Assembly (NCBI RefSeq): GCF_037137075.1 | Contig: NZ_JBBBNV010000009.1 | Span: forward strand, 1 to 64,000 | Length of the DNA stretch: 64,000 nt | Direction: 5' to 3' | Origin: JBBBNV01 sp037137075 | GTDB lineage: Bacteria > Bacillota > Bacilli > Paenibacillales > NBRC-103111 | In this document: in pieces, positions 27,242 through 36,891 of the stretch | Layout of the letters: each line of letters opens with the position of its first letter | Numbering within the stretch: position 1 is the first letter of the stretch | The notes under the pieces: model-generated | Database searches by the model: none | Seen by the model: the letters and a program-made list of their open reading frames with translations, nothing else | What the model was told of the DNA's origin: nothing | Translations under genes and position numbers: made by a program

Positions 27242-28185
27242 GATTTTCCACCATCCTCATAATGGACCCAGAGCTTGCTGCTGCGGAAGACGAGCAAGGT
27301 AAACAGTCCAATCAAAATAACAAGCACCCAGGCCATCGCGGAAGCATAGCCCATTTGAAAGAAGGAGAATCCTTTTTTGTACAAATATAACGAATACATG
27401 AGTGTCGAGTTGACCGGTCCGCCCGTTCCGTTGCTAATGACGAACGCCTGGGTGAACGACTGGAACGACGTAATAATCTGCATCACCAGGTTGAAGAAAA
27501 TGACCGGCGTCAATATCGGCAGCGTGATGCTGAACAGCTGACGCAGCTTGCTGGCCCCGTCCACAGAGGATGCCTCATAATAGTCCGACGGGATCTGCTT
27601 GAGGCCGGACAGGAAAATGACCATGGACGAGCCGAACTGCCATACCGACAGCAGCACAATGGAATACACCGCATATTTCGGATTGGCAATCCAGTCCGGC
27701 GCCTCTACTCCGAACATCGCCAGGAAGCTGTTCACCAGGCCGTCGCCGCCCAGCATTTTGCGCCACAGCATGGCAATGGCCACACTGCCGCCCAGCAGGG
27801 TCGGAATGTAATACACAGTCCGGTAAATCCCCAGACCGCGGATGCCCTTGTTAAGCAGCAGCGCGACCAGCAGGGCAAAAATCAGCTTCAGCGGCACAGA
27901 GACGAACACATACAAAAAGGTGACCTTGAGGGAGGCGAGAAACAGCTTGTCGCCGAACAGCATCGTACTGTAATTGCTAATCCCCACCCACACCGGTGCG
28001 CTCAAAATACTGTAATCCGTGAAGGAAAAGTACAGCGAGGCCAGCATCGGACCCAGCGTTAAAAAGACGAGACCGACAATCCAGGGGGATAAAAACAGAA
28101 GCGCCGCTTTGTTATGGGCATACCTTCTCCGGGCTTTGGTTTTCTCCGCCTGCCGGCTTTGTACAAGACTGACTTCAGCGTTCAT
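27238..28185 (-). CDS. Carbohydrate ABC transporter permease (MalF-like), second system
   Basis: 315-residue permease with six membrane helices and EAA motif (IPSDYYEASSVDGASKLRQL). ATG at 28185 chosen because AAGGAGG lies 8 nt upstream; the frame is open to 28269 without a site. It follows the binding-protein gene by 127 bp. Confidence 0.92.
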   Translation of the reverse strand: MNAEVSLVQSRQAEKTKARRRYAHNKAALLFLSPWIVGLVFLTLGPMLASLYFSFTDYSILSAPVWVGISNYSTMLFGDKLFLASLKVTFLYVFVSVPLKLIFALLVALLLNKGIRGLGIYRTVYYIPTLLGGSVAIAMLWRKMLGGDGLVNSFLAMFGVEAPDWIANPKYAVYSIVLLSVWQFGSSMVIFLSGLKQIPSDYYEASSVDGASKLRQLFSITLPILTPVIFFNLVMQIITSFQSFTQAFVISNGTGGPVNSTLMYSLYLYKKGFSFFQMGYASAMAWVLVILIGLFTLLVFRSSKLWVHYEDGGKS

Positions 28186-28312
28186 TTCATTGTCCTCCTT
28201 CTTGCAGCTTGCTGCAGCATCTTCGGTGCCTGCAGCCTCAAGACGCATAGATAGTATAATGGCCGGCACGCCTTGCGGCCTTCCGTTCCCGGTTCTGGCC
28301 GCGAGCGTGCCT

Positions 28313-29653
28313 TTATTTGGTTTTGAGCAGGCTTTTGTTGGCCGCGGCGATAAACTGTGTCATGATGTCGCCTGTCTCGCCTTGACCGAAGGCGATTTGC
28401 TCGCTGGCGGTTTTGAAGTGTTTGTCCACCTCGGAATAGCCTTGCGGATACGGCGGATCAATATCGCCGGAGTGTGTGGAGACCAGGTCGATAAAAGCAA
28501 ACACCTCCTTCTCCCCCTGCGTCAGCGCCGGCTTCAGCCCATCGCGGAGGGTCGAGTTGACAGGGACACCGCGCTCGGCTCCGAGGATTTGGGCTGCTTC
28601 CGGGTCATTGACCATAAATTCCAGCAGCGCTGCGACTTCTTTCGGATGCTTGGTCTTGGCATAGCCGGTAATAAACATGCTGGGCTTCAAATATTCCCCG
28701 ATTGCTTTCTCTGCCGCGCCATGCGGAATGACCTGAATTGCTAGCTTGTGATCCTGATTTGTCATCAGCTTCTGGAACGTCAGCAGCTGGTTCGACCATG
28801 CGAAATCCATGGCGGCCATTCCAAGCACAATGGGCCGGGTCTCCGGCGCATTCGTTGTGGCCGCGGCGATTTCCGCTGTTGTCGTGCCGCCGTTCTGGCG
28901 AAGCTCCGACCACATGCCGAACCATTGTGCAAAATCCTCCGGAGCGGCGCCTAGCCCGCCTTCCTTAAATAGCCCTCTCCCGTTTTGCCGGACCTTAATT
29001 TCAAAGATGTTGGTCGTGCCGGAGACATCCGCCGATCCGAAGTAGCCTTTGCCTTTGGCCTGGGCGATTCTGGCCGCCGTGTCACGAAAGTCCTTCCAGG
29101 TCCAGCTTTCCTTCGGCTCCTCCAGCCCCAGCGCCTTGAATTCCGTCGCGTTATAAAGCACGCCGGGTGCATTCACACCCCAGGTCAGTCCATAGAGCTT
29201 GCCGTCTATCGTTCCCGCCTTCAGCATGCTCTTGTCATGGTTTTCCGTATGCAGCTCACTGCTCTGGACATAAGGCGTTAAATCAAGCAGCGCTCCGCGC
29301 CTCGCGTAATCGGCCAAAAAGGCGTAATCCATCTGAATGATGTCCGGCGCATTGGCTCCGGCCACCTGTGTGGACAGCTTGTCAAAGTAGCCGTCCCAGC
29401 CCGAATACTCCGCCTTGACGGTAATGCCGGGATGCTTCTGCTCGAACAGCTTAATCGCCCGGGCTGTCAAATCATGACGGGTCTGCGACCCCCACCAGGT
29501 CATGCGCAGTTCCACCTTGCCCTCTGCGGCTTTGTCCGGGCTGCCGCCTGCCGCCGTATCTCTTGCTGCCTGATTCCCGCTGGAGCAGGCCGCCGTCATC
29601 AACAGAAGTGAAATACCAAGCAACGAAAGGGTTTTCTTAGACCGCTTCATCAT
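28313..29653 (-). CDS. Sugar-binding lipoprotein of second ABC transporter
   Basis: 446-residue family 1 solute-binding protein. Signal peptide with lipobox LLLMTAAC and a short Ser/Gly linker. Internal motifs typical of the family: QMDYAFLADYARRGALLDLTP, GTIDGKLYGLTWGVN. ATG at 29653 preceded by AAGGG 8 nt upstream; an overlapping ATGATG gives a one-residue uncertainty. First gene of the operon. The nearby GH105 hydrolase gene suggests a pectin-derived oligosaccharide as ligand. Confidence 0.92.
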   Translation of the reverse strand: MMKRSKKTLSLLGISLLLMTAACSSGNQAARDTAAGGSPDKAAEGKVELRMTWWGSQTRHDLTARAIKLFEQKHPGITVKAEYSGWDGYFDKLSTQVAGANAPDIIQMDYAFLADYARRGALLDLTPYVQSSELHTENHDKSMLKAGTIDGKLYGLTWGVNAPGVLYNATEFKALGLEEPKESWTWKDFRDTAARIAQAKGKGYFGSADVSGTTNIFEIKVRQNGRGLFKEGGLGAAPEDFAQWFGMWSELRQNGGTTTAEIAAATTNAPETRPIVLGMAAMDFAWSNQLLTFQKLMTNQDHKLAIQVIPHGAAEKAIGEYLKPSMFITGYAKTKHPKEVAALLEFMVNDPEAAQILGAERGVPVNSTLRDGLKPALTQGEKEVFAFIDLVSTHSGDIDPPYPQGYSEVDKHFKTASEQIAFGQGETGDIMTQFIAAANKSLLKTK

Positions 29654-29689
29654 TCCAGCATCCCTTCGTAACGTTTTGGCTTCAACCAT

Positions 29690-29703
29690 TGAAAGGGCTT
29701 ACA
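29690..29703 (-). promoter_or_regulatory. cre-like site before second transporter operon
   Basis: On the minus strand TGTAAGCCCTTTCA, 13 of 14 match to the cre consensus (core CG changed to CC), 37 bp upstream of the binding-protein start. Confidence 0.4.
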
Positions 29704-29860
29704 AATATATCTTACCCGGGTTGGTATCCGCTTGAAATAAACAAAAGTAAGGTGAAGTATCAAAAAAGTAATATCCTTATTTAATGGCTTTATCCGCCAT
29801 AACAGCCGCATTCTATCCCTCACAGCGCCATGTCCTCCGGCTTATTTTGGCATCATTTTA

Positions 29861-29875
29861 GGAAAGCGCTTTTCC
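29861..29875. promoter_or_regulatory. AAAGCGCTTT-core palindrome (cre-like)
   Basis: GGAAAGCGCTTTTCC, an almost perfect dyad with a CcpA-type core, about 210 bp upstream of the second binding-protein gene and past the end of the GH105 gene. The 29654-29971 interval otherwise holds only this, the other cre-like site and a terminator. Confidence 0.4.
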
Positions 29876-29924
29876 ATGCTGTTAAACCAGCAGAAGCTCC
29901 TCGCTCCACACGTCGGGAACGGCA

Positions 29925-29950
29925 AAACGCCGGGCAGCACCCCGGCGTTT
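29925..29950 (-). terminator. Terminator after GH105 gene
   Basis: 10-bp stem (29925-29934 with 29941-29950, loop CAGCAC) ending CGTTTTGCC on the minus strand, 22 bp past the stop. Confidence 0.7.
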
Positions 29951-29971
29951 CCGTCTCATGTTTCTCCCGAA

Positions 29972-32290
29972 TTATACAACCTCTCCAGCCAGCCAGCTTT
30001 TGAGCTTGGCCACCTCCGTGCCGGCCAGCATCATAATGCCGATGCCGTGATTATCATTGGTCACAGTCAGCAGATCCTTGTTGTAATATTCGGCCGTAAA
30101 CGCATACCGCGACCCGCTGCATACCCCGTGCACATTGCCCTGCCGGTCAATCGCGATCCGCGTCAGACCGTCCCAGGCGCGGATCGCGGCCTCGGTGAAG
30201 CGCACAGGCTCTTCCAGCCAGCCGAAGCGTACTCCGCGCGAGAACGCATAAGCGAACATCGCCGTGCAGGAGGCTTCCTCATAGGTCTGGTCATCGTTCA
30301 GCACCTGATGCCATAACCCGCTGTCCGCCTGGAGCGCTGCGTATCCGCCGCACAGCTCGTTGAAAAAGGCAAGCAGCTCGGGCCGGGCCTCATGTCCCTC
30401 CGGCAGCGCCTCCAGCACCTCCGAGAGGGAGAAAATCGTCCAGCCGTTGCCCCGTCCCCAAGGAATTTGCGTCGCTTGCCCGTATTTGAAATCATATACA
30501 TGCGACATGATACGCTGCTCCGGCATGAACAGATAGCGCCGGAACAGCAGGAACTGCCGGGCCGCCTCGTCCAGCGCCTCCGGTGTCCCGGTTAACCTGG
30601 CATAACGGCACAAAAACGGGGTGCTCATATACAAATCATCGGCCCACATCGTATTGGCGGAATATTCCCCCGGGCATTTGCGGTAAAAGGCGCCATCCTC
30701 CCGGCGCTCCAGCCGGTGCAGCATAAAATCGGCAATCCGGTGCCCAATCCGCAGGAAATCGCCGTCGCCCCCCTCGCGGTGCGCTTCCAGCATCGCAGAG
30801 CCGAACGAGCCGCAATTGTCCAGCATCTTCATCATAACAAGCTGCTGATTAATCGCCGGAAATCCGTACCGCTCCTTGTCCCACAAGGAGTAATCAAACA
30901 TCGTCGTGCAGGCCTGCACATGCTCCAAGGCGTACTGCACGACATCCGGCCGCTCAAGATACCGTCCGGTCTGGAGGAGCCCGTAAATCGTTACGCCTAG
31001 CGGGTAGTCCCAGCGGGCATAGTTTGTCACACTGCCGACGGTCCACTTGTTGCTCAGCATCGCATTCTCATAATAGGGGCGGACCCACGCCTTCGGCCGG
31101 TCCAGCCTCCAATAGGTATGTGTGCCTGCAGCTGTCGTCAGGCCGTTTGCCGGGGCGGACTGTCCGCCCGCGCCGCTTGCGCCATCCGCCTCAACTGCTG
31201 CCTCGTGACTCGTCCCCTCCAGCGGGTACAGCCTGTCGATGCGGGTCAAATCTTCCCGGGCAAACTGTGCTTGCGCCGGGAATGGCCCGGTATACAGCCA
31301 TGGCTCGCCCGACAGGCCGTGAACCGGATACGGGGCTTCCAGCGGCAGAACGGCTCCGTCCGACGTAGCAGCCTGCAGAGTAAAGCCCCACGGCTCCGCT
31401 GTGCACAGGCTGTGCACCAGCACGTCATGACGGCCGCCGCCTAGCTCAATCTCCGTCCGGAAGCTGCCGCCCTCCTCCAGCACAACAGCCGGCTTACCCG
31501 CGACCCAGACGGTTACGGGCCCGGAAGCAGTCCCCTCCAGCACGGCCGGCTCCTGCCCGGCCGACGTCTTATTCAGCTTGGTCCAAGCATAAGCTCCATG
31601 TCCGGGACAGTGGCCGTAAATCCGCTGCAGAGCCGGCATACCGAGCTGCTCATCCGGCCAATTCGTCTGCGGCAGCCATTGCAGGCCATATTGCCGCTCG
31701 GAAGCAAGCAAATCCGGAAAGGCTCCTTCCCCGATGACATCCCGGTCCACCGGCTCCGAATATGCCCATCCGGCCTGCCCGGCGCGTTCCTGAAACGGCG
31801 ACAGCACATTCAGAATCCGCACCTTGGCCTCATCGGGACCGAACAGGCAGCCGAAGCCGGCCGGGGTGCTTGTGAGACTTAGCAGCAGACTGTTCCAGCC
31901 CTTGGTGAAGTGCAGATTCAGCTTTACGGTCGCCTCCGGGTCCAGCTCATCCATAACGGTAGATCGGTACGCCAAATCGCCGTTGAAATAAAACCGCACC
32001 GGGCCGAGACTGCGGATCAGCACATCCAGACTGCGCTCACCGTCGCTCCAAACCAGTCCGCCCGCATAAGCAATCTGCCCCGGCTTCGCCTCTGGAAAAC
32101 GCTTACTCAAATCCAGTACAAACAAGCCCTCGTCATTTTGCAAAATGCCGGCTTCAAAAAAAGTCCGGAACGCGAACCCGGCCTGCGGGTTGGCTCCGAT
32201 GTACCTGTCGGCCAGCACCTTCAGCATAGCACTGTCGTTATCTCCAAAGCGGTACCGGATGCTTTCTTGCTCTTGAAAGTATTTCGTCAT
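29972..32290 (-). CDS. GH105-type unsaturated rhamnogalacturonyl hydrolase with N-terminal beta domains
   Basis: 772-residue cytoplasmic enzyme. The last ~370 residues are an (alpha/alpha)6 barrel of the YteR/YesR group: TMWADDLYMSTPFL holds the catalytic Asp, and WGRGNGW and EEASCTAMFAYAF are family signatures. The N-terminal ~380 residues are a beta-sandwich-like extension not found in the ~370-residue YteR. It would remove unsaturated galacturonic acid from rhamnogalacturonan fragments. AAGGA lies 9 nt before the ATG. Monocistronic, between a cre-like promoter site and its own terminator, next to the second transporter operon. Confidence 0.85.
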   Translation of the reverse strand: MTKYFQEQESIRYRFGDNDSAMLKVLADRYIGANPQAGFAFRTFFEAGILQNDEGLFVLDLSKRFPEAKPGQIAYAGGLVWSDGERSLDVLIRSLGPVRFYFNGDLAYRSTVMDELDPEATVKLNLHFTKGWNSLLLSLTSTPAGFGCLFGPDEAKVRILNVLSPFQERAGQAGWAYSEPVDRDVIGEGAFPDLLASERQYGLQWLPQTNWPDEQLGMPALQRIYGHCPGHGAYAWTKLNKTSAGQEPAVLEGTASGPVTVWVAGKPAVVLEEGGSFRTEIELGGGRHDVLVHSLCTAEPWGFTLQAATSDGAVLPLEAPYPVHGLSGEPWLYTGPFPAQAQFAREDLTRIDRLYPLEGTSHEAAVEADGASGAGGQSAPANGLTTAAGTHTYWRLDRPKAWVRPYYENAMLSNKWTVGSVTNYARWDYPLGVTIYGLLQTGRYLERPDVVQYALEHVQACTTMFDYSLWDKERYGFPAINQQLVMMKMLDNCGSFGSAMLEAHREGGDGDFLRIGHRIADFMLHRLERREDGAFYRKCPGEYSANTMWADDLYMSTPFLCRYARLTGTPEALDEAARQFLLFRRYLFMPEQRIMSHVYDFKYGQATQIPWGRGNGWTIFSLSEVLEALPEGHEARPELLAFFNELCGGYAALQADSGLWHQVLNDDQTYEEASCTAMFAYAFSRGVRFGWLEEPVRFTEAAIRAWDGLTRIAIDRQGNVHGVCSGSRYAFTAEYYNKDLLTVTNDNHGIGIMMLAGTEVAKLKSWLAGEVV

Positions 32291-32328
32291 CTGTCCAGTT
32301 CCTTTCCGTGCTTTTCACAGGATTTTTG

Positions 32329-32342
32329 ATAAAGCGCTTAAC
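32329..32342 (-). promoter_or_regulatory. cre-like/LacI-type operator before GH105 gene
   Basis: ATAAAGCGCTTAAC, partial match to cre with the AAGCGCTT core, about 40 bp upstream of the GH105 start. The rest of 32343-32724, between this and yhbH, contains T-rich stretches but nothing else recognisable. Confidence 0.35.
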
Positions 32343-32724
32343 CTAATCTGTCTCCAGTATACATGAATCCCCCTCCGCTTGTCACCGTCTCCTGTATGAA
32401 AAAAATGACGTGCTGTGGCCCAAGTAAAGAGAAGAAGCAGCGCTGTTTTTTTTCCTTTTTATGCTTGTCCTTTGACTTGAACGAGTTATACCCAGATGTG
32501 AGCCCGAACCGTTCTCCATCCCCCGCACCTGATTCCACTCGAAGCATCCGGTATAAACCAAATAAGCCGATTGGAGAAATAAGATTTATAAATTTCTGCG
32601 GCTGCCTGCTCACATATCCCCACAGCGCCTGAATATATTTGATAACAAGCTCTTTTTTTCGGGGAGACCTTTCAGGGTATGGCCTGCCCCTTTGGAATAC
32701 ACATTTGTTCGGGAGGTGCCGCAC

Positions 32725-33873
32725 TTGAATCAACCGCTGTTTATCGTGTCCCGCGACGACTGGTCCCTGCACCGCAAAGGCTACCAGGACCAGACCCGCC
32801 ATCAGCAAAAGGTCAAAGAAGCGCTCAAGGATAATTTGCCCGATTTGGTTACAAATGAGGACATTATCCTGTCCAAAGACAAGCAAATTATTAAGGTCCC
32901 GATCCGCAGCATTGACGAATACCGGTTCCGCTATAACCACCATAAGAACAAGCATGTCGGTCAGGGCGACGGGGACAGCCAGGTTGGAGATGTGCTTGGG
33001 GTCGACCCCGCGCCTGCGAACGGACCGGGTCAAGGGGAAGGCGCCGGGGATCAGCCCGGCGAGGATTACTATGAAGCCGAAATCAGCATGGAAGAGCTTC
33101 AAAATATGCTGTTCGAGGAGCTGGAGCTCCCGCATCTGGAGCAGAAGGAGAACGACAACGTCTCCGCCAAGGAAATTTTGTTCAAGGATGTGCGCAAAAA
33201 GGGCATGATGTCCAACATCGACAAACGCCGCACCATGATTGAGAATTTGCGCCGCAACGCCCGGGAAGGAGCTCCCGGCATACACGATATCAGCCCGGAC
33301 GATCTGCGCTTCAAAACCTGGGAGGAAGTGGAGGAGCCGCACTCCAATGCGCTGATTTTGGCCATGATGGATACTTCCGGGTCGATGGGCCAGTTCGAAA
33401 AATATATCGCCCGCAGCTTCTTCTTCTGGATGACCCGCTTTCTCCGCACGAAGTACGAGAACGTCGAAATCGTATTTATTGCCCATCATACCGAAGCGAA
33501 GGAAGTCAGCGAAGAGGAGTTTTTCACCAAGGGGGAAAGCGGGGGCACCATTTGCTCCTCCGCCTACCAGAAGGCCATCGACATTATCGACGCACGCTAC
33601 TCGCCGGCGCGGTACAACATTTATCCGTTCCACTTCTCCGACGGCGATAACCTGACCTCGGATAACGAACGCTGCGTCAAGCTCATCCAACAGCTGCTGG
33701 AGCGGTCCAACCTGTTCGGCTATGGCGAGGTCAATCAATACAACCGCAGCAGTACGCTCATGTCGGCCTACCGCAGCCTCCATCACGACCGATTCCAGCA
33801 CTGCATCATCCGTGAAAAAGGCGAAGTGTACAAGGCGCTCAAAACCTTCTTCGGCAAGCCCGCCGGCGCGTAA
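32725..33873 (+). CDS. yhbH: YhbH family protein (DUF444)
   Basis: 382-residue soluble protein of the DUF444/YeaH family with a C-terminal von Willebrand A-like region: MMDTSGSMGQFEKYIAR carries the DxSxS metal site. N-terminus DDWSLHRKGYQDQTRHQQKV is diagnostic. TTG at 32725 is preferred: GGAGG lies 8 nt upstream, and the family begins just here. In Bacillus it is linked to sporulation and works with the PrkA kinase and SpoVR. Here those two genes lie in the same window but 7 and 30 kb away. A terminator separates it from the convergent next gene. Confidence 0.9.
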   Translation: MNQPLFIVSRDDWSLHRKGYQDQTRHQQKVKEALKDNLPDLVTNEDIILSKDKQIIKVPIRSIDEYRFRYNHHKNKHVGQGDGDSQVGDVLGVDPAPANGPGQGEGAGDQPGEDYYEAEISMEELQNMLFEELELPHLEQKENDNVSAKEILFKDVRKKGMMSNIDKRRTMIENLRRNAREGAPGIHDISPDDLRFKTWEEVEEPHSNALILAMMDTSGSMGQFEKYIARSFFFWMTRFLRTKYENVEIVFIAHHTEAKEVSEEEFFTKGESGGTICSSAYQKAIDIIDARYSPARYNIYPFHFSDGDNLTSDNERCVKLIQQLLERSNLFGYGEVNQYNRSSTLMSAYRSLHHDRFQHCIIREKGEVYKALKTFFGKPAGA

Positions 33874-33990
33874 GCAGCACCCGGATGCAATAATTTTTTT
33901 TATATTGAAGACTTATTTTTTCAACGCGCTTTTACGAAATAAACTTCCCCCCCCCTGTTGCAGGTGTTGACTGCCGGACGGCTCAATGAA

Positions 33991-34027
33991 ACAAACCCGC
34001 CTGGTTTAGCAGAGACCGGCGGGTTTG
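33991..34027. terminator. Bidirectional terminator between convergent genes
   Basis: 14-bp stem with one bulge (33991-34005 with 34014-34027). Followed by TGTATATAA on plus and TTTCATTG on minus, serving yhbH and the gene ending at 34046. Confidence 0.75.
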
Positions 34028-34045
34028 TTGTATATAAAACCAAAA

Positions 34046-35071
34046 TCAGAAAGAAGCTCTGGAGAAGTACTCCATCAAATCGTTGCGCGCCTCATCCAGC
34101 ATCGGCAAGCCCTCCTCACAAAGAAAAACACGAATGTCAAAGAAAGATACAATTTGCCGGATATAGCCAAGTACATCCTCATCCTGAAGCCAAATCTCGG
34201 AAGGAGCCGCCTTCACGGTTTCAATGACACTCAGCAGCAGCTCCGCTGTTCTCTCAGCAGTCGCTGCCTTCTCTCCCATATCGAATTTCAATATTTGTCC
34301 GCTTCCCTGATCCACAAGCAGGCTTGACACCGGATAATAGGGCCGCTCTCCCTCCTTCACCGGTAGCGGCATGAAGAAACAATCCAGCTCCCAGACACCA
34401 GCCGTGCCTTGAAGGGATTTCTTCGCTTTGGCCATACGGATCTCATTTATGATCGCAGCCTGGATAGGCGTGCTCTTCTGGGGCTCGCCTGGAGCCAGCC
34501 ACTGGCTTGTCCAGACCGGATCACTGCCGTTTGTCTGGATCACCCTGGTCAGGAAGGTCCCCTTCTCCGTGTCTATCAGCTCATCCGGATTGGACTTGAA
34601 GCTTTCAGCCACCACCACCGCCTGCTGCAGCACCAGGGTCAAAAATAAAACCTGCTCCTCCGCTTTAATGGGCCAGGGCATAAATCCTGGTTCATAGAGT
34701 CTGAATGTCGGCCAGGCATACGCTCCCCGGAAGGTGAGACCCAGAGATTTAATTTGCTTCAGCTCTGCTGGATGCAGCTCCGCCCGGCTGTCGAATGAAA
34801 TCATATAGCAATGCTGGGAAAAAAGCGGGTCCCCTTCCAATTGCCCCATCATCATGTCGAGCAGTGTTTGCAGACCCCCAGACCCGATATAAACGGCAAG
34901 CCCGTACATTTCTCCGCCATTACCAAGAATGCAGCAGTAGCCTGTTTCTCCAGTGGCAGGATTCTGTACGCCAAAGATATGCCCATTGGACATCCAGTCC
35001 CAGCATTTTTTCTTCTTAAAGGCCGCTGCAGCTTCATATAATTGTTGCCATTGCTCCGTCTTTGCGTTCAT
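34046..35071 (-). CDS. Uncharacterised soluble protein
   Basis: 341 residues, no signal peptide or membrane helix. I recognise no catalytic motif. Notable parts: CWDWMSNGHIFGVQNPATGE near the N-terminus (suggesting ligand or nucleotide-like glycine turns, not diagnostic), EIWLQDEDVLGYIRQIV near the end. AAAGGAG lies 8 nt before the ATG at 35071, so it is expressed as a real gene. It is 56 bp downstream of a diguanylate cyclase on the same strand and may be cotranscribed. Function not assigned. Confidence 0.75.
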   Translation of the reverse strand: MNAKTEQWQQLYEAAAAFKKKKCWDWMSNGHIFGVQNPATGETGYCCILGNGGEMYGLAVYIGSGGLQTLLDMMMGQLEGDPLFSQHCYMISFDSRAELHPAELKQIKSLGLTFRGAYAWPTFRLYEPGFMPWPIKAEEQVLFLTLVLQQAVVVAESFKSNPDELIDTEKGTFLTRVIQTNGSDPVWTSQWLAPGEPQKSTPIQAAIINEIRMAKAKKSLQGTAGVWELDCFFMPLPVKEGERPYYPVSSLLVDQGSGQILKFDMGEKAATAERTAELLLSVIETVKAAPSEIWLQDEDVLGYIRQIVSFFDIRVFLCEEGLPMLDEARNDLMEYFSRASF

Positions 35072-35127
35072 ATCGATTTCTCCTTTAATAAGAGGGATCG
35101 CGGAACTTCCGAGCAGCTCCATCGCCG

Positions 35128-36777
35128 TTATTTCGCCTGATTCGTGACAAAGGCAGCATCCCCGGCAAAGGTCACGCGATTTTTCCCTGTTTGTTTAGAG
35201 TGGTACAAGCATTCATCTGCCCGTTGTATAACTTCCGCCAGCTCCAGGCCGTGCTCCGGGTACATCGCCACCCCGATGCTGCAGCCGACAGAAACCTGCT
35301 CGCCTTCAATAACAAACGGCTGATTCAGCAGCCTGACGATTTCATTGGCCAGTATCTCCGACTCCGCATAGGCTTGTACAGCCGGCATACGCAGAAGCAG
35401 CAGAAATTCGTCGCCGCCCAAACGAACGGCAAGGTTGCCCGGCAAGGTTGCCGATTCCAGCCGCTTCGCAACCTGCTGCAGCAGAAGATCACCGCTCTGA
35501 TGGCCCAGGGTGTCATTCACCTTCTTGAACCCGTCCAGATCCAGATACAAAAAGACAAGGCTTTCCGCAGAATCAAGCTGCACAACCGTCCGTTCCAAGT
35601 AGCCCTCCAAAGCGGCGCGGTTCGGCAGACCGGTCAGTTTGTCGTGAAGCGCCAGGCTCTGCATGCTTCCAAGCGCAGATTCCGTCCGGCTCAAGGATTC
35701 CACCAGACTGCGCAGCGAACGGGATAAACTGTACAGCTCCCTGAAGCCCTTATACGCAGGAATTTCAATCGGCTCGCCGGCCCTCAGGCGGTTAGCCGCT
35801 GTCGTAAGCCCGCGGATGGGCAGTGAAATTCGTTCGGCCAGCAGCCAGCCGACAATAGCAAACAACACAGAAGCAATGACGCAAATGAGAATAAAATCGT
35901 CCATCAGCTCCTCCACCGGGGAGAAAGCGACCGCTTCCGGCTGCCGCACCAGAACGGTCCAGCCGAGTCCTTCATAATTCAGGTAGCCGTCACCGTAAGC
36001 ATATCCGGTCAAGTACGTGTTCCCGTCCGGCCACTTCACCAGCTCCCAGCCATTGCCTCCCTGCTGTGCCCGCTTCACACTGTCCAAAATCAGAGGTTGG
36101 CCGACCATCTCCTGCGGTCCAAGCAGGACCGTGCTGTCGGATTTGCTGACGATAAACAGGTCTAAATGCTGGATATGGCCCTGCTGCGGCTCCAGAACCG
36201 TCCGCTGCACTTCCTTGGACCATTCCCAGCTCAGATGGGCAGCGAGTACACCGAGCGTTTGCCCCTCGGCATTTTTTACAGGCAGACTGATGTCTACAAA
36301 CTGCAATGCTTCCCCAGTCGGATTGGGCAGGAATTTGGACAGCAGCACCGCCTCATGCACATCCCCGATAAACCGTCCATTGATGCCTTCCTTGAATACC
36401 GGCCGCGCGGAAATATTGCTTCCGACGAGAATACCGTTCGTTGCAGCAACGACCTTTCCCTCTGTATCCGTGTAGCCCACCCATGAAAACGAAGGGAAGC
36501 TGGCCTTTAGCTGATCCAGCAGCCTCTGAACGCCGTCGGCGCTTCCCATCTGCTGGAACGTATCCAATGTGGCAAGCATTTCCATCTCCCCGGCTCTGGA
36601 CCACATAAAATTGTCCAGCTTGTCGGACATCTGGTAAGCAATGCCCGAAAGAGACTGTCCGATTTCCGTTTGAATGACACGTGTAGCCTGTTTTCCCATG
36701 AGCATTCCCAGCACAACGGACAATAAAATAAGAAACGCAATAAAGGTCAGGGTTAAAAACGTACGCAGTTTAATCAT
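35128..36777 (-). CDS. Membrane diguanylate cyclase (Cache-HAMP-GGDEF)
   Basis: 549-residue sensor enzyme making cyclic di-GMP. TM1 at about 7-27, extracellular Cache-type domain to about residue 290, TM2 (FILICVIASVLFAIVGWLL), HAMP-like linker, then GGDEF domain from about 385 (DKLTGLPNRAAL; RLGGDEFLLLL intact). The product-inhibition RxxD I-site is absent before GGDEF (PGNL there), so feedback by c-di-GMP at that site is unlikely. ATG at 36777 follows GGAGG by 5 nt. Preceded by a possibly structured leader. Confidence 0.92.
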   Translation of the reverse strand: MIKLRTFLTLTFIAFLILLSVVLGMLMGKQATRVIQTEIGQSLSGIAYQMSDKLDNFMWSRAGEMEMLATLDTFQQMGSADGVQRLLDQLKASFPSFSWVGYTDTEGKVVAATNGILVGSNISARPVFKEGINGRFIGDVHEAVLLSKFLPNPTGEALQFVDISLPVKNAEGQTLGVLAAHLSWEWSKEVQRTVLEPQQGHIQHLDLFIVSKSDSTVLLGPQEMVGQPLILDSVKRAQQGGNGWELVKWPDGNTYLTGYAYGDGYLNYEGLGWTVLVRQPEAVAFSPVEELMDDFILICVIASVLFAIVGWLLAERISLPIRGLTTAANRLRAGEPIEIPAYKGFRELYSLSRSLRSLVESLSRTESALGSMQSLALHDKLTGLPNRAALEGYLERTVVQLDSAESLVFLYLDLDGFKKVNDTLGHQSGDLLLQQVAKRLESATLPGNLAVRLGGDEFLLLLRMPAVQAYAESEILANEIVRLLNQPFVIEGEQVSVGCSIGVAMYPEHGLELAEVIQRADECLYHSKQTGKNRVTFAGDAAFVTNQAK

Positions 36778-36811
36778 GAAAGCCTCCAAAGCAGCGATTC
36801 AAGCCTTCTGG

Positions 36812-36891
36812 AACAAAAACCCCCACTTAAACAGGCGGTGACCGATGAACAAGATCATCGGGGCCCCAGGCTTATCAAACAAATGTGGGCC
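36812..36891 (-). ncRNA. Structured leader or small RNA upstream of diguanylate cyclase
   Basis: On the minus strand GCCCAC (36885-36890) can pair with GTGGG (36822-36826), enclosing a CCGATGA/TCATCGG hairpin (36842-36848 with 36855-36861) and GGGGCCCC; GGGGG is then followed by TTTTTG (36815-36820). A TATTAT -10-like hexamer lies at 36927-36932. This looks like an independent transcription unit or riboswitch-type attenuator. It does not match the c-di-GMP riboswitch signatures I know. Family unknown. Confidence 0.4.

Noticed and set aside
32338..33801. 487-codon open frame on the minus strand
   Set aside because: It is antisense to yhbH, whose plus-strand frame matches a known family, has a good ribosome-binding site and ends at a terminator. 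The minus frame is a codon-bias shadow.
36812..36891. c-di-GMP riboswitch upstream of the diguanylate cyclase
   Set aside because: The GEMM core sequences I know are absent; kept only as an unclassified structured RNA.
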